A DNA stretch of 64,000 nucleotides from Lethocerus indicus (Eukaryota > Arthropoda > Insecta > Hemiptera > Belostomatidae), in assembly GCA_019843655.1 (NCBI GenBank), contig JACDQD010000005.1, positions 10,319,575 through 10,383,574 on the forward strand, in the 5' to 3' direction. Both the position numbers and the translations under genes were made by a program. The notes under the pieces were generated by a model. It was not told the DNA's origin and searched no databases. It was given only the letters and a program-made list of their open reading frames with translations. Positions 1 to 11,595 of this stretch are shown here, piece after piece. Numbering within the stretch: position 1 is the stretch's first letter; each line of letters starts with the position of its first letter.

Positions 1-249
1 AATGAAGAATTCATCGGCCGATATAAAAATAGCACGGGCTTACAGACCGTATTTGGAACCAGCCGACAAATATACTGAAGTGGTGCATAACAGAGGGCTC
101 CCGCGCTCGACAAAGGCGGGCGCACTCCGACATCGGCAACACAATAATCGCCGTCCGGGCATAATGGGCGGGGGTGGGTGGAGGGGGAGCCAGAAGAGAA
201 GACGACGACCGAGACTACGACTTGAGAGGCGGAAAACAATTAGTCGGAG
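1..249. other. non-coding, no gene recognised
   Basis: Mixed-composition sequence whose last 100 bases become GC-rich and purine-rich. An 86-residue frame (2-262) runs through it, but the translation is Arg/Gly-rich, resembles no family I recognise and is a product of the purine bias. I see no splice-bounded exon. Confidence 0.5.
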
Positions 250-538
250 ACCCGCGCGGTAATTCATGGCGCTCCTCGGTCCCAACGACGAGAGGAGAGA
301 GAGAGAGAGAGGGGAATACGGGCGAACGGAAAGGGAGAAGGAGCTAGAGAGACGGGAAGGGGTGGAGGGAGGGGAGAAAAGGAGAGAGAGAGAGGGAGGG
401 AGAGAGAGTGAGAGGACGGAGAGAATATCCAGGACGAGGGTTGGGAACACAAGAGAGGCCCTCCTCTACTGGTTCCACTTGAAATTCGTCAACGGGGAGG
501 CGCACAATACATTGTTGAATTTACCACGAGCCGGAGAG

Positions 539-583
<45 letters not shown>

Positions 584-650
584 GAGGAAGGGCCAGAGAG
601 AGATAGAGCGAGAGGCAGGGTGAGAGAGCGAGTGAGAGAGTGATGAGGGG
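250..650 (+). repeat. GA-rich purine tract with (GA)n microsatellite
   Basis: About 400 bases strongly purine-biased on the plus strand, with a pure (AG)20 run at 541-580 and many shorter GAGAG blocks (about 295-425 and 595-640). GAGAG is the core recognised by insect GAGA factor and related BTB/zinc-finger proteins, and such tracts often sit in nucleosome-depleted regulatory DNA. Frames of 105 and 136 residues over this tract encode only Arg/Glu or Ser/Leu repeats and are not genes. The pure run should be length-polymorphic. Confidence 0.85.
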
Positions 651-3600
651 TGACGTCATTAGTTTCTTTTTTTCGCTGCGGGGCTGACATCATCGTATGG
701 CCGCTATGCGCCAGTGTGTGCCCTGTCGCCGCATACAACTACGATGAGGACCGAGAGAATTTCAAAGATACATTTAAGGCCTACTCTCTACTCAGATTCT
801 GACACTTACGAGAGCTTGCTAATAATGGGACACACAATTAATTTCACGTTACAGGTGTGAAAATGGACACTTGAACGACTAAAAGATTCCGGAATAGAAA
901 TTTAAAACCCTTTATCATGTTTAAGCATTTTAAAGTTTCCATATGGAATGCACGTATGAAGAAAATTTTTAGTCGTAATGATCAAAATACACCCTTTTCG
1001 TTATATTTGAGGCTCTGAAGGATTTTTTATTTGTTTTCAAGTGGCCCTCCCCCACTATGAAAATACAATAACTAATTTATTACATTTTTTTATTAATTTT
1101 TCAACGCTAGTATTCAGTTACGAGTATACAACGTTGGCAAACACACCTAATTGTTAAAAAATTGTTCACTCTAAAAGCAAGTAAACCTGCATTTTTATGA
1201 CATATAAAGAGGGCCGTATCTTGTTTAACTCGAAGATTTCGTAAAATACAGAATACCAATTATTATTATCGCGATACCGAAGTCGAAGTAAACTAGTGTC
1301 AGTTCGTTTGAAACAGGTTTTCGGGTTGACGAACGCCGTTCCTCGTCCGCGATAATTCCAATCGGAACTGGTTCGCGATATCGCGATTGATGGAAAACCA
1401 TTTAGAAGGGGCGGAAAGGCCGGGTGGGGGGGCAAGTTCGAGCGGACAAGTGGACTAACGGTCCGAAGAATGCAACTCAGCCGGTAACAATTTTCAATTT
1501 GCGCTCACCGGCAACAATCTCCGATCGTTATTGCTCCAGAACCGCTCCCACCCTATCGCCGGCGTTATGACTTATTTTTCTTGCAACAGCAATTCAGATT
1601 ATTGCGCTTCGAACTGTGCCGCATTTATTGTTTTTCCTCCGACTCCGGGACGCGGCAGTTCGCGTCTGTTAAACATCGGCCTAAACGAATTTTTTAAATG
1701 TAATTTTACTGCTAAAATATTATTCAACTTTAATACTGAATATGACAAAGTAGGATGCAGACACTGTGATTTCTTATTTGAGATGTTATACTATCCTAAA
1801 TCTTCATTACTCATGAACCTTCCATGTATTACGTTTTTATCATTGTTAAACATGTCTGCTAACATATATATACTGGAATCAGGTTTTAATTTATGTTTTT
1901 GGAATTAATCAACTGCAAACGGAGGTCTCTCTAGTTATGAGTCGATTGGAAATTAATCTGCTCTTAGAATACCTGACCCAATAATCTTGGATTTTGGATA
2001 TTATGAACCCCGAAGGCGCTCTAAAAGTCTTCTTTTTTAAAATTTTCAGAAGGTTGAAGCTGACGAAGCGTTAACGAACATCGGTTTTATTTCAGGGCAT
2101 TATTCCGTTTCGACGATTGCGATACGTTTTAAAATAGGCATTGTCTCAGAGCCGGAGGGAGAGAGTGAGAGGGAGCGAGAGCCGGAAAGAGACGGGACGA
2201 GAGTCGGTACTAACCAATCAGTACTCGACCGGAGGCACAGATAGCGCCAGCGGTCGGCCCAACAACATCTCCTACTCACTCTATTATACCAGTACTATAC
2301 ACAGTGATCGGCGCAGAATTATTTTCACTAAATTCGGCCACCGCCACAGTGATTAAACCGGTGAACTCCTCAACGTTCCTCGTGTTCAATTCGGAATACG
2401 AGCGAAATTCGTTAATAGTTCTCTCCTCTCCACACTATTTTCTAGCGTATATTTCTTCTCGACATTGTTTAAAAGTAGTCTAGACAAGTCGGCCAACAAA
2501 TTAGTATTAGTTTGCATAAATTATGATGGGATGAGTGATAACTCAAAGCCCACGACCTAAGTTTGAACACGTAGTCAGGTGTTAAACTAAAACACACAGG
2601 ATACAGTTAGTTGAAATATATTCCTATATATTGCAACTCTACGTGTAACTGCAACTGTGGTTCAGAAAGTATAGATATTTATAAAACTTCCATGAAACTT
2701 TAGTTTCAGAAGTTCAACATAAATCATAGAACTCTAATACGCAATACTTCATCTTTCTTTTTAAATATATTTCCTCCCAAATATTCAGATAATTCCGTAA
2801 AGTTGCCTGTAAAGAATTATACATGGTTATTTTAAGTACGAATATAAGTAATTATAATAAATAATTGTTAGAATTTCGTATATTTTCCTTCATGAAAAAG
2901 TTTGAACGATAGGAATATGACTGAACAGGTGTAAGCCATCCCGGGGTCAATGAATGACCCTCAGTGCACTTTGAATAATAAAGCCATTATCTTCCAACAG
3001 CCTCTACCGGTTTGAGTTAAACACAATGTACACTCTCCGAATGTGAGCGAACGCCGATCCACTTTCTTTCGTGCCAAAGGTGGCCCGATATTTAGCGGGC
3101 CTTTTCAGATCGAAATCCGCCACAAGTTGGCGTAGGTGTGGCCACTCTTAGAGAGTTGAAATAGGCGGGCAGCCTGCAATTAGGCCCCTAATTTTTGGAA
3201 GCACCGCTAACTGAAATCGGTTGGAATCAGATAAAAAGGAAATCCGAATTCAATTATACGGACTCGAAAGGATAATAAAATCGAATAACAACTCATTTGA
3301 CTCACAAATGGGAGGGGGCGATAAATAAAAAACAGAATCGTTAAATTTAAATGTAATTTCGGGCCACTTAAACCGAAGAGCCCTTAGAGGTCCCGATCGA
3401 CTCTCTTTCCGAGCCGGCCAGCTTCAAAGTTGGGAATGATGAACGGTAGGCTCGTTAAGAACGAGAACCATATTTACGAGCCCGGTCCGCGCACTATATC
3501 CTTTTTTTAAAGGTTTCTAAACGCATAAGTAATAAAGGAGCACTATTAAACGGACGTATTCCTGCAAGCGTTGAACCCACTGAGAGTAAAATGAAAGTGT

Positions 3601-4391
3601 TCAGTGGGTCAATTTGAAAACCGTTAATTTAAAACAGTGCTTGTCCTCTGCACTAAATAAATAATTTTCTACGCAAATTAAATGGAAGAATTATATTATG
3701 AATATTTCAAGGAACTCGTAAAATAAGCAAACCAGAGAATACGTTCTGAGCTGCGAACACACAAAGAAATGTAATGCCGGCCACGCTTGGCGTACGTAAT
3801 CAAGATGTGATCGGATCTGGTCGAAATTCCTCGTTTTATATTTCAGAGAGACGCGTTTTCACGATCGTGCTCCAGGATGACGAAGCAAACGCAACATTTC
3901 TAATAGCCGCGAAGGGTCGGGGCATAATTACATTTATCGTTAATTACAAGTACGTCCCATACTCCAGACCTGCACTCCGAGATATTATCGCATCCGCAGG
4001 GTCAACATCTCGTATACTTTCGACCGTCAAGAAACGATCAATTTACTCGAGAGTCGTTTATCGTTGTTAATAATTTGTCAGATACATCGCCCTATAGCGG
4101 TATTAGACAATTTGAATGGACGCGGGGATTCAAAACGCGGGAACCTCGTAATCGTCCTTACGGATATTAATAACCAGTAAAACACGTGTGGGTAATGAAA
4201 CGAACTTGATGTGGGCGATATAATTGGATTCAATTCTGCCCTGTTATAACCGAGCGTGATATCGACACTGGAGCAGTGGATCTGTCAGTGGCACAATTCC
4301 GCTGCGATTCGCCCGCTGCAATTGACAGCGATGCATTTGAAAAGCTTCCCCGTTGCACCTGTAGCGAATACAATTTTCCGACGTTTCGAGA

Positions 4392-4394
<3 letters not shown>
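651..4394. other. gene-free AT-rich stretch
   Basis: About 3.7 kb without a supportable gene. It is mostly AT-rich, with modest GC-rich patches at about 1300-1700, 2130-2280 (lightly GA-rich) and 3050-3200. The patch near 1.4 kb holds a perfect palindrome listed separately. Frames of up to 125 residues (for example 1531-1908) show no recognisable domain. Confidence 0.5.
1373..1386. repeat. perfect 14-bp CG-containing palindrome
   Basis: TCGCGATATCGCGA reads the same on both strands. It contains two TCGCGA hexamers, one on each side of the central dyad, inside a CpG-containing patch. TCGCGA-type words occur in some insect promoters and as dimeric factor sites. Chance occurrence in 64 kb is possible, so no function is assigned. 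Confidence 0.4.

Positions 4395-4466
<72 letters not shown>
4395..4466 (+). repeat. (GA)36 dinucleotide microsatellite
   Basis: An uninterrupted 72-base GA run, the longest pure simple repeat seen in the window. It sits in AT-rich unique sequence. Frames crossing it on both strands (130 aa plus, 111 aa minus) are repeats of Glu-Arg or Ser-Leu and are spurious. It is likely polymorphic and a potential GAGA-factor binding platform. Confidence 0.95.
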
Positions 4467-4469
<3 letters not shown>

Positions 4470-6219
4470 CTCAATATTCCTGAATAAATATACTTCGGGG
4501 AGAGAAGCTGTACCACCGTCTCAATCAAAACTGTTAATATTTCTATTCGTAGAGCGTGCAAAATATTCCTCAGTGCCACGAGGTAATTTAAAGAAACAAA
4601 TGATGCCTCAATACCTTCATGTTTTCCTCCGTTACGTGATTAGCGACATTAACCGAACATTAAATTAGGGAACAGAAATTACCTCTATAATAATCTGTTT
4701 GACTCAATATTAAACTGACTTTCGAAATATTCCATTTATGAATTTATCACATCTCTCTACCAACAGAATTAAGGGAAAATATCGGCTATTAACATCCATA
4801 GCAGTGTATAAAAATTGCTAACAGACCAGCACTCTCAGTTATACCCTACAAAAAGCTAAAATTATTAATTTAATTCGGTTATCCGGTGTTACCTCTTTTT
4901 CATTACTGAAACAGCACACGCATATTCAAATATCTTTCTCGCAGATCGAAGAATGTAAAGACATTTCTCGACCGTCCTCGCCGGGGCAGAGAAATACGAA
5001 ATAAGAAGTGAACGAGGCCACCCATTATCCGGGTCGCGTCTTCGTGTTGTTCGCAGGGGACGGTAATTTAAAAATTATAATAATCCAAAAATTAAAAAGG
5101 AGAACTCGTGTGGGTTTTTTTCAATGCGGGACACGTACGGGGCCAGGGACCGGTTTGGGGGCTGGGGCTAGAGACTGTGACCATCTGCAGGGTCCCCACC
5201 GCCGGCAATTATGAAAATATAACTCCCCGCTATGTATTTCGTGCTTCGATCCCCTTAAGGCACCCCGTTCCAACTGCGGCTCCACTAATAGAGAGCCGGT
5301 ATAAATACTTAAGGCCGCAATAGACATTAGAATAATGGACGCACATTATTGAACCGGACGGTTATTGGATATTAGCGATTTACTCATTCATAATTTACAG
5401 TATAGACGAAAGATAAACTCCATAAGAACCAAAGTTTATGGAGGCCCTATTATTCTATGTCAAGAGGGAACGAAACTCTTTTAATTGTTTAAACTATGCT
5501 AACACAAAACTATATAATACGATGAAAAGAATGCCGGAACAATATAAATTCTTTCCTTGATGTAGGCAGAACATTGAATTAAGACGCTGAATGTGCCTGT
5601 AATCGATTTACACGTGTACATTCATGTAGTCTAAACTATAGAGATGTGATCGTTAGATCTAGTAGGGCATCCCTCCACAACAGTTAGACCTAACTAGATT
5701 CATCAGTTAACCTACAGATCTATATGAACGAAATATTTGAACATTGCTTTAAGTTAGAAGTTTCCAACATTTAGTGGTTTGTAGGTGGAACTGCGAATTT
5801 GAAATTAAATATGATACCGTTTGGAAAAAAGATCTCCGAAGGCTAAGATAAACTAATTCAATTTAATAGCAACAAAATGCTCATCACAAGTAAAATCAGA
5901 TTCTCTACAATAAGCATTAACTTAATGCTTTCTTATATAATAAAAGTCTGTATTCGACATCGCCAAAAATTACAGTGAGAATAGTAGAGTAAAAGGTTGT
6001 CCCAATTTTGTTGAAATACAATTTTTGTAATAATTAGGAATAATCTGTCGGAATAAAAGGAACGTTCCAAGCCGATTTCGAAGATAACGAAGTCATTCCG
6101 CAAAGTAACACAAAAATTCCCAACAAGTCCTTCTTCTATTGGACATATAATAATGGAAAGAGCTCATTCTCGTTCGGATCTCGTTAATAGCGATAAATCG
6201 GTCCTATTCTGTAGGCGAT
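4467..6219. other. gene-free AT-rich stretch
   Basis: No gene or mobile element recognised. Sequence is AT-rich with one GC-richer patch around 5110-5290. Runs of homopolymer A/T and scattered TAAT words are present. Three overlapping frames of 68-71 residues at about 5.0-5.3 kb lie on both strands and look like random openings in the GC-richer patch. Confidence 0.45.
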
Positions 6220-6466
6220 TCCATTCACTGGAGGGGGGGGGGTTCAAAAAGTGAGAACTCCGGCCAAATCGGCAATAATGATTCTGGGAGAGGGACGGAG
6301 GAAGAGTAGGGCGGGGGAATTCATTAAAACTCGGCAGCAATAAGCAGTTAGGCGGTAGGGCTGCTCATTAGCGTGCCGGCACCGAGGAAGGGTTGGGAAG
6401 AGTGCCGAGGGGTGTGCATTGTCATCGACCGGCGAGCGAGAGGGAAAGAAGTAAGAAGAAGAGAGC

Positions 6467-6497
<31 letters not shown>

Positions 6498-6860
6498 GGA
6501 GACTGTGCTGTGGAAGGGGGCATGCGCCGGCTCACCTTCATCCCGGCTAGGGGCGGGCCCCCTCTCCGGCCGCTCTTATAAGATTTTCATCTTTTGTTTT
6601 TGTGAGGCCACCCCCGGGGCTCGGCCTCCCCCGGCTTTTTTGCCCCCAGCCGCCCGCGTTCCCACGAGGGGCTCTCACCCCTTCTCCGCCACGGATAAAA
6701 GTTTCCCCGGCCCCGGGAAAAAAGTCTACCGGGGCTTACGCATTCATGTATTCCACCTTCGGCAGTTTTCAATTAGGCCCACAACGCACACACTTTTCAC
6801 CGGGCTCGCGGCTTGTACCACTCACACCGTTGCCATCCGTTATGCACATTTTAATTTTAA
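6220..6860. other. CpG-rich block with GA repeat
   Basis: A GC- and CpG-rich block bounded on both sides by AT-rich DNA. It starts with a G9 run (about 6232), includes a (GA)n run at 6467-6489, and ends near a C/G-rich stretch at 6600-6730. CpG dinucleotides are frequent, so the block appears to have escaped methylation-driven decay. Open frames over it, up to 163 residues, are on both strands and in several phases, as expected from stop-poor GC-rich sequence. Promoter or enhancer function is possible but unproven. Confidence 0.45.
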
Positions 6861-9546
6861 CTAAAGAAGCGGTATAATTATGGAGGAATGTTTTGAAATA
6901 ACCGAGATTAAGGAGGAAAAATATTATCATTGCTAGGGCTAAACTTTAGGTCAATAGTTTAGTAATACTAAACACTAATCGTTTTATAACATTAAAACAT
7001 ATAATTTTTAAAAGATCGTAAAATTTAAATCGCAACGTTACTACCGCTTTCGTCTCTCGTAATTTCATTGGCGCTTTATATTACTATTTTTAATTTGAGC
7101 GTTATTGAACCTCACTCTTGCTTGACGGACTCAGTTTCTCATGATATAGTAGACTCACTTCGGAATGAAGACCGTAAGAAGAATATATCTACAGAAAAAT
7201 CACTTTTCCTTAAAAAAAGATCCCACCTATCAGCTTTTGTTACTCCCGTACCAGTCATTTTTATGGCTCATCAGTTACACCACCAAAATATATTTATACT
7301 TTTCTGAAATCTGATCATCGTTTGTAAATCTTACACGACAGGTTTATTGCGGTCGGCGTGCCCGTAGTTCATAAATTTACGACATCGCCATCTGTACCTC
7401 TATGAACCTCGGCAACAATGGACGTCGACAAGGAGCGGTGTTGTCCGGAGGCCGCCGTTGTGCCGCTGCACAAGGGCCCAACATTATAATCCCTCACAAA
7501 TGGAAAGGATAGATACAGGACGTCGTGACAGTAATGGGCGAGCGGGCCCCGGCCGTAAGTCCCCCCGCAAGTCATGCGCGCACTCCGCGCCAAACCGGGA
7601 CACTTAATGACATAATTCAGAGACCCCCGGCCACCCACCGGCTTTCCGGCCATAGGCCGCACGCCCACCGTAATTCAGTAATGTAAATTTTTTAGTGTTC
7701 GACCCCACGCCCCCGACATTGCTCTTTTCGAAACAGAAGGAGAGTTTTCAAGAATCGTTCTAAATAATATTTTTACAACAGAGCAGGAATCGAAAATAGA
7801 TAAAATAATACGTGGCAGTCCCAGATTAGGATTTGAAACAAGTGATCGTTTGACCTTTATGGATTAACTCTTCGGAGGACCTCAAAATTCAACGCACTTA
7901 AGACCAGGAAAAGGATCGTGAGTGACTGGTCGACTAAACCAAACGACAGCCATTTCAAGATACGGCCGGAATAAACACGATTGATGAACGTGGCCGAACA
8001 AGAATCGTCCGGTCGAAGTTATCCAATTAGTCGTCCTTGTTCCTCTCCCAGCTAGTTAACTCCCACGGTCCCTGAGCGACATCTTCTTTCAAAAGATGTC
8101 TGGTATTAGGAAGCCGGGAAAGCAGCATAAACAAGGGGTCATAAGCGAAAGCTTAGGAAAGAGTAAACAGAATCAAATAAGTTTTAAGAATATCTAGTTT
8201 CCAAATTTAAATATCGGTTCAAACCCCCGAATGAGGCCCAGCTGTTCAACTCGAAAACAGTACCGCATAGCAAAGATCAGACGTCCTTTTAGCTTAAGAC
8301 GCGACGGAATCAAAGGGGCGGCCGTCGGTTTTATACTGGAACGGATGGGGTAAAATCAGGAGATAGGAGCGCAGGCCGGACTGATCATGACTAATATGAG
8401 CGGCAGTGGGTGGATGAATGCCGACCGTGAGTAATGGAACCAGTCGGCGCTCGGACTTTTATTCCTAGAAATGTATAATTTAAATACAGTCGTCACCACT
8501 TACCCCAGTTCTATACAGCCGCCCACCAGTTAATCTGAATATACGAAGCATTTCGAATCGACGTACCTGCAAAAAGAAATAAAATACAATTACTGCCTTG
8601 AAACAAATTTTTATTTCTGTTCATTAGCTCATACATAGTACCTAAAAATAATACTGGAACTTACAAGTTAAAATCAATTAAAGAGTAAAATCATGCAGCA
8701 ATACATAACAACATACTCGTCTGTATATTTTATGTATTTTTTATCTGCAATTGAAATACCGCTAGAACACTATAGTCAAAATATTTTATGTACCAATTAT
8801 TAACCCTTCATAATCATATACATAGATACTCTTAACTTATTCACACAAACAGATAGCTGTTAAATTTTAAGGAGGTAAGTTAATGTCAACAGGATAATAT
8901 GTTATACAAATAAAAGATACACATTAAAATTACTCCATAATTCAAATATCTTAGTTTGAATTGAACATTTAATCGAGGTTGACCCACAGGACGAATGAAA
9001 TGAGCAGAGTGGGCGTCGGGTTGAAAATTGGTTCAGGGGGCTATGGATAGGCAGAACAGCATAACTCTGTGACTCCGTCCCGAGTAAAAACGCAGTTAAA
9101 AAATAATTTATCAAAACAATTGACAAAAAACCCTTGAATATGGATGTAAAAGCCATCTGTTGTGTACCTACATTTATCTGTAGGTGTTACTCCAGTATAG
9201 CTCATGAATCCACTAACGAGCACAAAGAGCTCAGACATTGTAAATTTTAAGTTGACAAGGAAGTGATTACAATAACTGCTGCCTTTCTTGTTATATTTAC
9301 ATAAAATTTAATAGGTTTAAAACCTTAACTAGGTTGAGGTATTGCGTAAAATCATCATACCACTCAGTACCAATCTGACAGTAATTCATAATAAGTGCCC
9401 TTCCGTGTTTAACGGTTTGTTTAATTTCCTACATATATTAGACTGGAATCTTGTAGGTTGTTTGATCACTAATGTCGTTTGATCTGAGTAACCAGAGGCG
9501 GTAACAATTAAATCATACGAAAGATCTCTATTTGGGGGAACGCCAT
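6861..9546. other. gene-free stretch with one CpG-rich block
   Basis: AT-rich apart from a CpG-rich block at about 7390-7680. The minus-strand frame over that block (99 residues) matches nothing I recognise. The remainder (7.7-9.5 kb) holds scattered CpG and TAAT words and no recognisable element. Confidence 0.45.
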
Positions 9547-9585
9547 TTAAACCCTTAACACAGTGGTGAGCGTGTTAAGGGTTAA
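9547..9585. repeat. TTAA-flanked hairpin, possible piggyBac-type end remnant
   Basis: A 12-base stem (9550-9561 with 9572-9583) around a 10-base loop, bounded by TTAA on each side (9547-9550 and 9582-9585). The arm contains TTAACAC, the word that opens the terminal repeats of the piggyBac-like MITE at 60269. TTAA is the target duplicated by piggyBac transposases. It may be a severely deleted element, or two ends brought together. It is also a plausible cruciform. The assignment to piggyBac is inference from the TTAA flanks and TTAACAC arms. Confidence 0.45.
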
Positions 9586-11429
9586 TACTTGCATGGGTAA
9601 ATACCTCAGTGCATTGCTGACGATTTTTAAAGTTAGAAATACACATGTTAAATATATATACATATATGTGTGTGACACAACCGAGAATGGAATATTCCTG
9701 AATTTATCTGTTTTTCCTTGTCTCAGAGAACTTCCTACATCAAAGCGTTCGTATTTCAGGAGGTGTATAACAGAAGCCGTTGTAGAACAAGAGGACTATT
9801 GGAGCTAGAACAAACGTTCCAAGATATGGTTACATATGTAACGCGAAGGGAACACAATAAACGTGTGTGTTGGGCTGGTCCGGGGGGGCGACCGGTTTAT
9901 CCAGGATGTGATATATGGAGTTGTTTGAACCGAGGCAGACGGGACTCCTCCGTTTCTTCTCCCCGTCCGGTTTTTCTCTTCCCATCTTTCCAGGAACTTG
10001 GACCGTCCAGGGACAGAACTCTCGTCGGGGGACCTTCCTTAACCGGAACTGGGCAGCTTCCCTCCCTGGAAGCGTTATAGGCGATGACGCCCGACCCCAA
10101 CTCGGACGTCTTCATTTCAACGCAAAACAAACGGCACTAAGTTCAACTATACTCTAACTATATAGATTAATTTTTGTGCGATTACTGAATGCTAGAATAA
10201 TCCCAATCCAAATATCACAACCGAGTCACATCTGTTGTACAAATAAACCCAGAAATAAGACCAGAAAAATGACGTCAATTAATATACATCGTTTACTTGT
10301 TAATTGCTTTTTAAGAGAAACCCTTCTTCAAATCCTACCTTCTCAGCGTCAGGTAACCACGTAACATGTACTCCACACACAAAGGTAAGCATTATGGGCT
10401 CAACTAAAGAATTTAGTTCCATTTAATATATTAGTAATGCGAGAACAAAGGATTCCATATAACATTAGGAATATATTTTAATTTTCCGTTGTACTGAGAT
10501 ATCAAGAGGGCGAAATGGACCGGGACAGCGAAGATTCCACAGCAAATTATTTACAGAGTCAATTTTGCGATTCCCGAAACGTAACGAAAGGAGCGAGCGT
10601 GGACGGAAGGGCCATTAGTGGAAGGGCCGACAGGAAATGTGGAACCGGATATTTTTCCGTTTTATTTTCCTGGAAGCGTGGGTGAGGAGGAGCGTGAGGG
10701 GAGGACCGCCAGAGAGGAGTCCCCCTTATTAGCCCTAATACCGCCCTCGGGCTCCAGTCAGAGCTCGTTACCGTCCCGCCGCCAGTCGGAGATACGTGGC
10801 ACACGACAAAGCCTTCCGAATAAGGGACCCCGCCGAAGTCCCCTGTCATTCAGGCTTCCACAATTTTGAAAACGCCGTCCCTCCTTGAGGTAACGAACGA
10901 TTCGGCCAATTTCAAAAACTCTAATTTTACTTATTTCGCCACTAGAAAATCTCCTATCGTGCCGAGGAGGAAACATCGTTTGAATCGTGTTTTTCAAAAT
11001 TTGCTTTCTGCCGTTTCAATTTGATTTTCTGTCCCTCCCTGAAAACAATTGTGAATAGGGAATCCGTTATTAACAGTGGTGTGGAACACAATGCAATATA
11101 TTGCACAAATGGTCCGAAGAAAATAACTTGGAAGAATTGACTATGAGTTTCATTAGACGGTTCTTGAACGTATTCAGTTTTTATATTTGTCCGTGGGAGA
11201 AGCGGAAGGAGACGTAAGAATGGATGTGAAACTCCTGACGTTTCTGAACGGGGCAACAACGGAATGGCTCAATGCCTATGGTTTGTGTTTTAAGGGGCTG
11301 ATTACAATTTCAAGGCTAGTAAGAGCGAGAGGGAGGGAGAGAGAGAGCCTCGAGGGGAAGAAGCTGGATCCAATTGAACTATGGAAAAAGGAGGATATCG
11401 TGGAGGGGGCGTCCTTGACCCCCGCCCTT
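9586..11429. other. gene-free stretch, GC-rich patches
   Basis: AT-rich with GC-richer patches at 9870-10120 and 10560-10870. Overlapping frames on both strands at 9.9-10.1 kb and 10.6-10.85 kb are mutually antisense and contain no recognisable domain. A short GA-rich run occurs at about 11325-11350. Confidence 0.45.
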
Positions 11430-11595
11430 GTTTAAGGCGGTGTCACGCGTCATCGCCCTGCCACACTGATCTCTATTAGCGGGGCCCGCTCTCTTAAATT
11501 GGCCGCCATGTGGCGCCTCCAATTCCCTCACTCTCCTCCTCTATGTATGTATTTAACTCTATCTCTCACTCTCTCTCTAGCCTTCTTTATCTTAC
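11430..11595. promoter_or_regulatory. candidate PRE-like module (GCCGCCAT plus CT repeats)
   Basis: GC-rich segment with GCCGCCAT at 11502-11509, an extended PHO/YY1-type word, directly followed by GTGGCGCC, which resembles the insect CTCF core. A CT-rich run with repeated CTCTC (GAGAG on the minus strand) lies at about 11525-11580. PHO and GAGA words together are the classical signature of fly Polycomb response elements. Presence of the words is seen directly; function is inferred. Confidence 0.3.
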
